Shown: positions 8,838 through 16,491 of the stretch, piece after piece | Numbering within the stretch: the stretch's first letter is position 1 | Layout: each line of letters begins with the position of its first letter | From: Acidimicrobiia bacterium | GTDB taxonomy: Bacteria > Actinomycetota > Acidimicrobiia > Acidimicrobiales > JANYDT01 | Assembly: GCA_025359845.1 (NCBI GenBank) | Contig: JANYDT010000199.1 | Location: 1-37,092 of the forward strand | Direction: 5' to 3' | DNA: 37,092 nucleotides | Program-made: the position numbers and the translations under genes | Notes under the pieces: model-generated | Seen by the model: only the letters and a program-made list of their open reading frames with translations | The model's database searches: none | What the model was told of the DNA's origin: nothing

Positions 8838-8882
8838 CGACCCGTCGACGACACGCCTCTGGTTCCCTCCGGCGTTGGTGAG

Positions 8883-9821
8883 TTACCTTTCGGTCTGGGT
8901 GTGGCGCTCGGGGCCCGTCGGGTCATTAGTAGTAGGGCCTGTCCGCCACCACTTCACAACGTCCAGCAAAGTGTCGGAGATCGCGTACTTGGGCTCCCAG
9001 CCGGTGTGCAAGCGGAGCTTGGCCGGGTCACCCCGCTGCACCGGTAGGTCGACGGGACGGAAACGGCTGGGATCGACGTCGATCCGTACGGGTCGGGTGG
9101 CCAGAGCTACGAGGGTCTGTACCAATTCGCCGATCTCGTGGTCGATCCCGGCGCACACGTTGTAGGCCTCGCCCGCTCGGCCATGGGTGGCCACCAGCCG
9201 GTAGGCCCGTACAACGTCACGAACATCACTGATATCTCGTCGCGCGCTGAGGTTGCCGACCCGAACCACCGGCTCGGCGCCCGGGCGCTCGGCCTCCACT
9301 ATCTGGCGCGCCACTCCGCTCACCACGAAGGCGTCGCTTTGGCCCGGTCCTATATGGTTGAACGCTCGTGTCCACACGACATCAAGTCTCGATCCCACGA
9401 AAGCTTGCCGCGCCAGCACTTCGGCCGCCACTTTCGACGCTCCGTAGGGCGACACCGGCTCAACCGGCCGAGTTTCTTGTATTGGCAAGTCGGCTACCGC
9501 CACATTGCCGTAGACCTCGGCCGAACTCACCAGCAACACTCTGGGCGGCTTCGCCGAAGTTCGTGCCGCTTCCAAGACATTGAGCGACCCGAGCGCATTG
9601 ATTCGAAACGTCTCGCCGGGGTGCACCCAAGACTCGCCTACGTGGGCCTGGCCGGCCAAGTGATAAATCACCTCAGGTGCTACTTGGTGGACCGACGCCT
9701 GAATAGCTTCAGCGTCGGTGACGTCGACGAAAGGGGCATAGACCTCGTCGCCCTCCGCCTCGAGGTGACGACGAAGCCAGGGGCCGACGAATCCGCTCCC
9801 TCCGGTCAGGTAAGCCAACAC
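8883..9821 (-). CDS. rmd: GDP-6-deoxy-D-mannose (GDP-4-keto-6-deoxymannose) reductase
   Basis: Short-chain dehydrogenase of the extended epimerase type, 312 residues. It has the NAD(P) loop TGGSGFVG (6-13), HLAGQAHV (54-61), catalytic SSAEVYG (99-105) and YGASK (126-130). The FNHIGPGQ-x-x-x-FV segment and the YNVC-x-G segment are typical of Rmd, which reduces GDP-4-keto-6-deoxy-mannose to GDP-D-rhamnose. Related reductases making GDP-fucose or dTDP sugars usually lack the FNHIGPGQ signature, so Rmd is the best reading. The partner dehydratase Gmd is not in the window. The start is a GTG with TAACGT seven bases upstream (leaderless type). The gene would provide a nucleotide sugar for the adjacent glycosyltransferases. 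Confidence 0.82.
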   Translation of the reverse strand: MLAYLTGGSGFVGPWLRRHLEAEGDEVYAPFVDVTDAEAIQASVHQVAPEVIYHLAGQAHVGESWVHPGETFRINALGSLNVLEAARTSAKPPRVLLVSSAEVYGNVAVADLPIQETRPVEPVSPYGASKVAAEVLARQAFVGSRLDVVWTRAFNHIGPGQSDAFVVSGVARQIVEAERPGAEPVVRVGNLSARRDISDVRDVVRAYRLVATHGRAGEAYNVCAGIDHEIGELVQTLVALATRPVRIDVDPSRFRPVDLPVQRGDPAKLRLHTGWEPKYAISDTLLDVVKWWRTGPTTNDPTGPERHTQTER

Positions 9822-9828
9822 TGTGCCG

Positions 9829-9834
9829 ACGTTA
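9829..9834 (-). promoter_or_regulatory. Putative -10 box (TAACGT) of rmd
   Basis: TAACGT on the minus strand ends seven bases before the rmd GTG. It lies in the 61-base gap after the upstream GT4 gene, so rmd and the giant glycosyltransferase could be transcribed separately from the GT4 run. Confidence 0.38.
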
Positions 9835-9882
9835 GGGCCTGCCCGGTCACACGTGCGCGTTTGGGCAATGGCCAGGCCGGAC

Positions 9883-11010
9883 CTATCGGCCTATGAGACT
9901 TGCCCCGGCGTACACTACGGCGTGAGCGGCGGCGCACGCCTCCCACGTGAACTGACGGGCGCGGCTCAGGCGAGTGGTTCGGGCAGGCCCATCGCCGTCG
10001 AGGGCTCGCTCCAGCTGGGTGGCTAGGTCCGTGACGAACGCGGCATCGAGAGCGACGGCTCCGGGGTGGCCGTGGCGTACATACAAGGCCGCGTCGCCGG
10101 CCACTTCTTCCATGACCGTGCCACCTGTGGTGACAACCGGGGCCCCGCAGGCCAAGGCCTCGAGGACCGGCAACCCGAAACCCTCGGCCACCGACGGATA
10201 CGCGACCACCGATGCGGCGCGCAGCAACGCCGGAACCGCTTCGTCAGCCACGAACCCGAGGCGCACCACGTGCCCACGCTCGGGCTCCGGTACCGTCATG
10301 TTACGCCAGGCCCGTCCGGCGAGCACCAGCGTCAGTTCTCTGGAGGGTGTCCGTCTCATGACCTCGTCGTAAGCCGCGACCAAGGCTCCCACGTTCTTGC
10401 GGGGCTCGATCGCTCCCAAATGCAAGATGAACGGCGTCGAGACACCCAGGCGCGCCACCATCTCGGTTTCATCGATATCTCCGGGCGCCGAGGGCCTGAA
10501 CCGGGAGTGGTCGACGCCGTGAGCCACTACGTGCACCGCGGCGCGAACCGGCACCAGCCGACGGAGCGCGTCGGCCGTAGTCTGGCTGATGCAGATGACC
10601 GCGTCGGCGTGCCGGGCGGCGTGGGCTATGGCTTCGCGGAAGTAGTGCCGCTTGACGGTGGAATGGCCACCCGGATGGGTAAAAAAGGACAGGTCGTGGA
10701 TCGTCACCACTCGGCGGAGGCCTTTGCGCACCCGCACCGGCATCGAATAGTGGGGGCTGTGGAGGACGTCGATGTCATCGTCGATGCTGCGGGGGAGGCC
10801 AAGTTGTTCCCAAAGCAACCGGTTCGGTCGACGCTGCGGTGCTTGTCGTCTCACCTCGAGCGCTCCCTGCCACGGGCTGAAATCATTGCGTCTCGCCATC
10901 ACGATCGGATCGACCCCGGCGCCGGGCAGGGAGCGGACCAGGGCCGTCAGGTAGCGCCCCGCTCCCCCCGAGTGTGCATGGATGGCCGACGCGTCGATCA
11001 TTACCGACAC
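9883..11010 (-). CDS. GT4 family glycosyltransferase (mannosyl/rhamnosyl type)
   Basis: GT-B fold enzyme of 375 residues. The N-terminal strand VMIDASAI is followed by the glycine loop HSGGAGRYL. Further on come VVTIHDLSFF, the domain-linking FILHLGAIEPRKN and the nucleotide-sugar site VAEGFGLPVLEALACGAPVV, with its E-x7-E pair. GT4 enzymes of this form (retaining) often use GDP-mannose or related donors; the real donor is unknown. It has no membrane segment, so it should act on the inner membrane face. The GTG start at 11010 overlaps the upstream GT4 by ten bases. An alternative ATG at 11001 shares one base with the upstream TAA (TAATG), but would cut into the first beta strand. Confidence 0.88.
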   Translation of the reverse strand: MSVMIDASAIHAHSGGAGRYLTALVRSLPGAGVDPIVMARRNDFSPWQGALEVRRQAPQRRPNRLLWEQLGLPRSIDDDIDVLHSPHYSMPVRVRKGLRRVVTIHDLSFFTHPGGHSTVKRHYFREAIAHAARHADAVICISQTTADALRRLVPVRAAVHVVAHGVDHSRFRPSAPGDIDETEMVARLGVSTPFILHLGAIEPRKNVGALVAAYDEVMRRTPSRELTLVLAGRAWRNMTVPEPERGHVVRLGFVADEAVPALLRAASVVAYPSVAEGFGLPVLEALACGAPVVTTGGTVMEEVAGDAALYVRHGHPGAVALDAAFVTDLATQLERALDGDGPARTTRLSRARQFTWEACAAAHAVVYAGASLIGR

Positions 11011-12047
11011 AATTCAGCCCAGACGTGCTCGTGTGCGGCGAGGCAGGCGCTCCAGGTCAATGTCGCGGCGTGCGCCCGTCCCAGCTCCGTCAACTCAAGC
11101 TGACGGGCCTCACTCGCCATGACTGTCCGCAGGCCGTGGGCGATAGACACGACGTCGAGCGGATCGACGAGGTGAGCGGCATGGCCCACGCTGGGAACCA
11201 TCGACGCGACGACCGGGCAACCAGCCCGCATGGCCTCGATTGCGGGCAAGCCATAGCCCTCCTCCAGTGGAACGTAGGCGAGCAATTGGGCCCCTGCGTA
11301 AAGCTCAGCCAGATCAGCCTCCGACACGGCACCAACCAACTCGACGCCGAGGGGTAAGGCACCCATGGTCGGGCCCCAGCCGCTCGGGCCCACTACCTTG
11401 AGGGGCATCGTGACACCGCTCAACGCGTACGCGTCAAGAATTCGAGGCAGGTTCTTGCGCGGTTCCACGGTCGAGACCGACAAAAGGTAGCCGCCGACGT
11501 AGCGTTCTTTCAGCGGCAAGTGGTCGCAGCCTTCCGCCGTGACGTGGATTCGCCCTGCCTCCGCTCCGGCGTTCATCAAGGCGTTGGCCGTCTCAACCGA
11601 CGGCACAAGGAAGCGATCGGCGCGCGCCAAGGCTCGCCCGAGAGCAGCCTCATGCCATGCTGCGCCCTTCTTCGGGTATGCGTCAGGCTGAGTTCGCCAA
11701 GCAAGATCGTGAACGAACGCGGTCGTCGGCGGGCCGCCCCGTCGGCGCTGCGGCACGAGCAATGACGTAGCGTGGGCCACATCGACCGAACGCCCATCGA
11801 TTCGACTCGGCCATCGCAGCCAACCGTGGTCAATGGCTCGGGTGGCCAACGGCGACGGCAGGCGCATCGACCGTGCGGGCCGGCCGATCGGGCCGCTCGC
11901 CCAAGGTCGTAACGACCACTGGTCGGGGCGCTCTGGCCGAGATGACAGTTGCGATATGGGCGCAGCGTCGAGGATGCCTCGTATGTAGGTGCCGATCCCT
12001 CCGGGAACGCGGCGACGGAGCTGCTCGGCCAGTACCACGACGTTCAC
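11001..12047 (-). CDS. GT4 family glycosyltransferase
   Basis: A 348-residue GT-B enzyme. The N-terminus reads VNVVVLAEQL followed by a glycine loop, VPGGIGTYIRG. Central features are TAFVHDLAWR, the linker YLLSVSTVEPRKN and the donor site EEGYGLPAIEAMRAGCPVVA. I chose the GTG at 12047 because it overlaps the stop of the upstream gene as GTGA, the coupling seen elsewhere in this locus. The open frame extends 39 codons further, but that stretch is Arg-rich, lies wholly inside the upstream gene and has no family similarity. It probably acts in sequence with its two GT4 neighbours on one growing repeat unit; donor and acceptor cannot be told from sequence. Confidence 0.87.
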   Translation of the reverse strand: MNVVVLAEQLRRRVPGGIGTYIRGILDAAPISQLSSRPERPDQWSLRPWASGPIGRPARSMRLPSPLATRAIDHGWLRWPSRIDGRSVDVAHATSLLVPQRRRGGPPTTAFVHDLAWRTQPDAYPKKGAAWHEAALGRALARADRFLVPSVETANALMNAGAEAGRIHVTAEGCDHLPLKERYVGGYLLSVSTVEPRKNLPRILDAYALSGVTMPLKVVGPSGWGPTMGALPLGVELVGAVSEADLAELYAGAQLLAYVPLEEGYGLPAIEAMRAGCPVVASMVPSVGHAAHLVDPLDVVSIAHGLRTVMASEARQLELTELGRAHAATLTWSACLAAHEHVWAELCR

Positions 12048-13195
12048 CGGCCTTTTCGCCTGTCCATGTGCTCCAGGCCGACTTCTTGGTACACGTTGCT
12101 CATAGCCTCGGCTGCGGCACTCCAGGAGTACTGTGCGACGCACGCCAAACCTCGTAGTGGCCACGGATTGGGATCAGCGAGCACCCGGTCGATCCCCGCC
12201 GCCAGCGCGTCGGCGTCGCCGACCGCCACGAGGGTGGCGGCATCGCCCAAAACCTCGGGAAGGCTGCCCGCCGCGGTGGCCACCACCGGAGTGCCGCGCG
12301 CCATGGCCTCCAGGGGGGCGATTCCGAATCCTTCGTAAACCGACGGATACACGAACGCCGCGGCCCCGTCGAGAAGGGTGTCGCGTTCGCCATCGTTGAT
12401 AAACCCGCGTCGGTCGATGCGACGACGAATGGCCTCGGGGAGCGTACTAAGAGCTCCCTCGAAAGCGGTCGAACCCCATCCGTCGGCGCCCACGATGACC
12501 AAGCGAAGGTCATCGAGATCGGGGCGGGTGGCCAGCTCCGCGAACGCCCTCAGCAACGTGGGATGATCCTTACGGGGCTCGATAGTTCCGATCGCCAACA
12601 GATAAGGCGGCCCGGACCTGACCCGCGGTTCTCGACTGCCGGGCACCGGGGCGATGCCCGGATGCACGACCCGGACACGAGCGGCCGGTTGCCAGTTCCG
12701 GATTTCGTCGGCCACGAAAAAACTATCGGCGTGTACTACTGCGCCCCGGGCGATGGCGCGCTGCACCAGCTTCGGAAACCGCAGCGTGGCGGGCGGACAG
12801 AGGTGCGGAAAGCGGACCATCGTGAGGTCATGCACGCTCACGACGCTCGCCGCGCTCGTGGGGGGCACGACATAGTTCGTCCCGTGCACCACGGCCACCG
12901 ACGACCCAGGCCAGAACCGCTCGATCCTCGGCCCGTCGAAGCGAGCCCAACAGCGGTGGGCGATTCGAGCCGGTACCGGCCAGCCGGTCGCTCCGGCATC
13001 GCGATGGCCGCGCCACGTCACGGCGTAACGCCGTACCGCGAGTTCGGGTCGGGCGTCGAGCGCTTCCAGCAAGCCTGCGGTAAACTGACCGATTCCACTG
13101 CGGTGGCCGAGCAACGGGGTCGCATCGACGGCCACCGACAACTTCGGCGGCGCGCCAGTGGTCGTCGATGGGGCGGGAAAGGGACTATCCGACAC
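12044..13195 (-). CDS. GT4 family glycosyltransferase
   Basis: GT-B enzyme beginning its fold at LSVAVDATPLLG with the glycine loop HRSGIGQFTAG. Then come ASVVSVHDLTMVRFP, the linker YLLAIGTIEPRKD and the donor site VYEGFGIAPLEAMARGTPVVA. The frame is open to 13252 (TTG) with an ATG at 13246, but those starts run into the divergent GT2 gene. The GTG at 13195 avoids the overlap, and a minus-strand TACCGT box (13211-13206) lies just upstream, so I prefer it; a TTG at 13141 is also possible. It is the first gene of a coupled run of three GT4 enzymes (13195 to 9883). Confidence 0.83.
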   Translation of the reverse strand: MSDSPFPAPSTTTGAPPKLSVAVDATPLLGHRSGIGQFTAGLLEALDARPELAVRRYAVTWRGHRDAGATGWPVPARIAHRCWARFDGPRIERFWPGSSVAVVHGTNYVVPPTSAASVVSVHDLTMVRFPHLCPPATLRFPKLVQRAIARGAVVHADSFFVADEIRNWQPAARVRVVHPGIAPVPGSREPRVRSGPPYLLAIGTIEPRKDHPTLLRAFAELATRPDLDDLRLVIVGADGWGSTAFEGALSTLPEAIRRRIDRRGFINDGERDTLLDGAAAFVYPSVYEGFGIAPLEAMARGTPVVATAAGSLPEVLGDAATLVAVGDADALAAGIDRVLADPNPWPLRGLACVAQYSWSAAAEAMSNVYQEVGLEHMDRRKGR

Positions 13196-13205
13196 GACGA
13201 GCGAG

Positions 13206-13215
13206 ACGGTAGCGT
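13206..13215. promoter_or_regulatory. Overlapping divergent -10 boxes
   Basis: The ten bases ACGGTAGCGT hold TACCGT on the minus strand (13211-13206, ten bases before the GTG at 13195) and TAGCGT on the plus strand (13210-13215, eight bases before the ATG at 13224). The two boxes share the TA step, so polymerase could occupy only one direction at a time. This is inferred from motif match only. Confidence 0.35.
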
Positions 13216-13223
13216 GCAGCGCG

Positions 13224-14300
13224 ATGGGTCGGGTTTCGGTCGTCATCCTCAACTATGGGGCCACGATCGACGAACTGCGCATGTGCGTCGCCTCGGTAAC
13301 CGGTGCCGAAGGCGGAGTCGTGAGCCAAGTCGTGTTGGTCGACAACGGATCGGCCGTCAATTCGACGGCGGCCGATGACGTCGCCGCAGAACTCTCGACA
13401 GTTAAATGCCCGGTACGGGTCGTGCACCACGACCGCAATCTCGGATTCGCTGGCGGGGTGAATAGCGCGTTGCCGTACTGTCAATCCGAATTGGTCTTTC
13501 TGCTCAACAACGACGCCACCGTCGAGACGACGGCCATCGGCGAAGCCGTGCGGGTGCTCGATGCCAGCCACGACGCCGCGGTGCTCGGAGTGGCTTGCAA
13601 GATGCTGATCACCGACGCGGTCGACGGCGCCGAGCGAGTTATCGACAGCGTCGGGATGGCTGTAAACCCCGCCGCCGAGGCCTTCAACATCGGGCTCGGG
13701 CAGCCCGATGTCGGCCAATATGACGCCGACGGCGCCCCGAGCTTTGGGCCGTGCTTCGGCGCCGGACTGTTTCGACGATCGGCTTTCGAACCGGATGCCG
13801 TTGGCCTCCTGCACGACCATTACTTTCTTTACTACGAGGATGTGGAATGGAATTGGCGGGCCAACCTTCTCGGCTTCTATTTTGTCACCGCGCCTGGAGC
13901 GGTGGTCCACCATCGAATGAGTTCATCCACCCGTCACCTCGGCTATGACTTCAAGTTCCGCCTCATCGAGCGCAATTTGTTGCTCACCGCGGCGGAGCTG
14001 TGCACTCCGCGCCGAGCCCTGAGCATTTGGGCCCGACGCGGTTTGGGCCTGGCTCGGGGAGCCGTGACCGGCCGTCACTATCCGGTCGCGTCCCTTCGCG
14101 CCCTGTCCGGAGCATTCCTTCATCTCCCCCACACGCTTCGGCGGCGGCGATCGCTTCAGTCCCGCCGGGTTCGCTCCGATGAGCAATTGTTCGCCTTTTC
14201 GGCCGGCGAACGAACTTTTTACGACGGAGTTGCCTATGCTCCGATCGAGCGCGCTGAGGCCCGCCGGTTTGCCGAACAGACGCGGCGGCGACCGCAGTAG
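13224..14300 (+). CDS. GT2 family glycosyltransferase (rhamnosyltransferase-like)
   Basis: A 358-residue GT-A enzyme starting MGRVSVVILNYG. It has the donor strand VVLVDNGS (36-43), the NLGFAGGVN loop (72-80), the metal-binding LLNNDATVE (93-101) and the YYEDVEWNWR motif (203-212) carrying the catalytic base. This layout is shared with WbbL-type rhamnosyltransferases, although sugar specificity cannot be read from it. The C-terminal 100 residues are basic and amphipathic, possibly for peripheral membrane attachment. It is transcribed alone on the plus strand between the divergent GT4 run and the convergent wzt (8-base gap). I prefer the ATG at 13224 to upstream GTG codons because the fold begins immediately after it. 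Confidence 0.88.
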   Translation: MGRVSVVILNYGATIDELRMCVASVTGAEGGVVSQVVLVDNGSAVNSTAADDVAAELSTVKCPVRVVHHDRNLGFAGGVNSALPYCQSELVFLLNNDATVETTAIGEAVRVLDASHDAAVLGVACKMLITDAVDGAERVIDSVGMAVNPAAEAFNIGLGQPDVGQYDADGAPSFGPCFGAGLFRRSAFEPDAVGLLHDHYFLYYEDVEWNWRANLLGFYFVTAPGAVVHHRMSSSTRHLGYDFKFRLIERNLLLTAAELCTPRRALSIWARRGLGLARGAVTGRHYPVASLRALSGAFLHLPHTLRRRRSLQSRRVRSDEQLFAFSAGERTFYDGVAYAPIERAEARRFAEQTRRRPQ

Positions 14301-14308
14301 CTCACAAA

Positions 14309-15616
14309 TCAGTACATACGCTTGGGTCCAATGGCCTTGGCTTGCGGGTGCTCCCAGTGTCCGAGAAAGGTTAGAACCCCTTCGGCTTCTCGAATCCACC
14401 CTGGCACCACTTCGAACCGCAGTGCGTCTTGCCACCAATCGTAGGTATGGGCGCACAGAAAGTCTTGAATGGCCCCGCTGATCTGATACGTGCCAGCCAG
14501 GAGTGGCAGGTGGTCGATGACGTAGTCGAACCACCCCACACCCGACAACGCCACCGGCGCCAAACCGGTCTCCCGGATGTTCACGCCGGTGACGTGTACG
14601 CCGTCAGTTCGGTGCAAGGCGAAGCCGACCGTCGGTCGCTCGATCGGAGCCCCGTTGACTGAATAGTGGAGCCGAATGGTGGCCTCTTGTCCTGTGGCGA
14701 GACGATCGGCCGGTTGGCCGTCGGCCAACAATTCGATGAGCGTGATCGTCGCTTCACCGGTGCCCCGGCGGGCCACCCCCGCTCCAGCCTCATGGGTCTG
14801 CTCGACGTGCACGCTGCCGATATACGCGTCGCAGACCTCGTTGGCCACACCGCTCGCTTGGATCTTGCCCTTGTTGAGCCACACGGCCCGGTCGCACAGC
14901 ATGCGGATGAGGCCAATGGCGTGACTGACGATGACAACCGTCTTGCCCTGCTGTTGTAGTTCCGCGAATTTCTCCATGCAACGGCGCTGAAATGATTCGT
15001 CACCGACCGACAGCACCTCGTCGATGATGAGCACATCAGGATCGACGTTGATGGCGACCGAGAACCCCAGACGCACATACATGCCGGAGGAGTAGTTCTT
15101 CACCGGCATGTCTATGAACTGCTCAAGCCCTGCGAACGAAACGATGTCGTCGAACCGTGAATCGATTTGTTTTTTTGTTAGCCCCAAAATTGATCCGTTG
15201 AGGTACACATTCTCCCGGCCCGACAGCTCGGGGTGAAATCCTGCACCGAGCTCCAGGAGCGCGCTCATCTTTCCGTGGACTTCGACGTTGCCCGAGTCTG
15301 GGCGAAGGATTCGAGCCAGCGTCTTGAGCATGGTCGACTTACCTGACCCGTTCTCGCCGATAATCCCGAACGTTTCCCCCTGACGAATGTCGAACGTGAC
15401 ATCGTCGATGGCCCAGAACTCCTCATAGCGGTTCTTGCCCCGAAGGACGCGAGCTTTCAAGCTCTGATTGCGTTCGTGATAGAGCCGGAAGCGCTTCCGG
15501 AGGTGATCGACCACGATGGCCTTGGGCGCGTCCGGCCCCGGCCTTGACCGGCTGTGGAAGCCGGGCGCGGTGGGGTCGAGGTCGCGGGCGAGGGAGCCCG
15601 GTTCGATGAGCGTCAT
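14309..15616 (-). CDS. wzt: ABC polysaccharide exporter, ATP-binding subunit with C-terminal glycan-recognition domain
   Basis: A 435-residue Wzt-type ATPase. The nucleotide-binding domain has Walker A GENGSGKST (87-95), the FHPELSGRENVYLNG segment typical of O-antigen and teichoic-acid exporters, the divergent signature YSSGMY (175-180) and Walker B VLIIDE (195-200). From about residue 290 a beta-rich domain follows, as in Wzt proteins, where it recognises the finished or capped end of the polymer before export. The start is the ATG at 15616, with AGGAGG eight bases upstream, formed by the last codons of the permease gene. Two bases separate the permease stop from this start, so the subunits are co-translated. 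The longer frame to 15667 lies inside wzm. Confidence 0.93.
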   Translation of the reverse strand: MTLIEPGSLARDLDPTAPGFHSRSRPGPDAPKAIVVDHLRKRFRLYHERNQSLKARVLRGKNRYEEFWAIDDVTFDIRQGETFGIIGENGSGKSTMLKTLARILRPDSGNVEVHGKMSALLELGAGFHPELSGRENVYLNGSILGLTKKQIDSRFDDIVSFAGLEQFIDMPVKNYSSGMYVRLGFSVAINVDPDVLIIDEVLSVGDESFQRRCMEKFAELQQQGKTVVIVSHAIGLIRMLCDRAVWLNKGKIQASGVANEVCDAYIGSVHVEQTHEAGAGVARRGTGEATITLIELLADGQPADRLATGQEATIRLHYSVNGAPIERPTVGFALHRTDGVHVTGVNIRETGLAPVALSGVGWFDYVIDHLPLLAGTYQISGAIQDFLCAHTYDWWQDALRFEVVPGWIREAEGVLTFLGHWEHPQAKAIGPKRMY

Positions 15617-15618
15617 GG

Positions 15619-16491
15619 TCAGACCTCCTCGGCGACGCGATCGATCATGCGGCGAAAGATCGACCAACCGAAGATCATCACGATCGGGGTCATGACCCCG
15701 ATGTAAACCAGCGAACTTACGCCTGGAAAACGGCCGTCGTAAAGCAGGTTTCTATAAGCGGTCACGTAATGCACCATTGGGTTGAGCTTGTAGACGAACC
15801 TAACCGGGAAGTCGTGCCAGAACCAGATATCGGCTTTTATGGGGATGAATACATGCTTGTTGCCGGCCTTGTCGATGCTCTCGATCGGATATACGATGGG
15901 AGTAAGGAACATCCAGGCTTGGAAGACGATGCCTGACAGGTAGGAGATGTCACGGTAGTAGACATTAAGGGCTGAGAGGGCCAAGCTGAATCCCAGGACA
16001 AGAAAAAACTGGACGAACACCAAAACCAAGACGACGGGAATCCACTGCAAGACCATATGACCGGTGAAGCTGATCACGGCCACTAGCACGCCGAGTTCGA
16101 TGAGGAACGACACCATCCATGAAATTACCGACGCGCCGATCAAAAGTTCCCTAGGGAAGTAAACCTTTTTGATGAGGTTCGCGTTGCCGACCAGAGTCGG
16201 AATCGTGGCCTGCACGCCCGACGACGTGAAGTTCCAGGTCAGTAAAGCACACGAAAGGTAGAGGGTAAAATTGTTGATGCCCGAAGGATTACCTTCTGGC
16301 GCCACCCCGTGAAGTATCGTGCCGAAAATGACCGAATAAATAGCAATCGTAGCCAGCGGGTTCAGCATCGACCATGCCCACCCGAGCGCGGTTCGCTTGT
16401 ACTTCGACCGCAGCTCCCGCAACGTCAAATTGTTGAGAAGTTCTCGACCCTCTCGGACATCTTTTATAGCTCCGACAAGAGAACTCATCAT
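15619..16491 (-). CDS. wzm: ABC polysaccharide exporter, permease subunit
   Basis: A 290-residue ABC-2 type permease with six predicted membrane helices. The amphipathic N-terminus (EGRELLNNLTLRELRSKYKR) and the following LGWAWSMLNPL are typical of Wzm/TagG/RfbD exporters of O-antigen or teichoic-acid type polymers. It forms the channel with the Wzt-type ATPase just downstream. The ATG at 16491 shares one base with the stop of the upstream glycosyltransferase (TGATG). Another ATG at 16488 has better spacing (seven bases) from AGGAG. The presence of this pair means that the polymer is assembled inside on a lipid and exported whole, not by a Wzx/Wzy route, none of whose genes are seen here. Confidence 0.93.
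   Translation of the reverse strand: MMSSLVGAIKDVREGRELLNNLTLRELRSKYKRTALGWAWSMLNPLATIAIYSVIFGTILHGVAPEGNPSGINNFTLYLSCALLTWNFTSSGVQATIPTLVGNANLIKKVYFPRELLIGASVISWMVSFLIELGVLVAVISFTGHMVLQWIPVVLVLVFVQFFLVLGFSLALSALNVYYRDISYLSGIVFQAWMFLTPIVYPIESIDKAGNKHVFIPIKADIWFWHDFPVRFVYKLNPMVHYVTAYRNLLYDGRFPGVSSLVYIGVMTPIVMIFGWSIFRRMIDRVAEEV

Noticed and set aside
12048..12164. N-terminal extension of the GT4 gene at 11001
   Set aside because: The extra 39 codons are entirely within the upstream gene; the GTG at 12047 gives a GTGA overlap and the normal family start.
15617..15667. Upstream start for wzt
   Set aside because: It lies inside wzm, while the ATG at 15616 has a textbook AGGAGG eight bases away.
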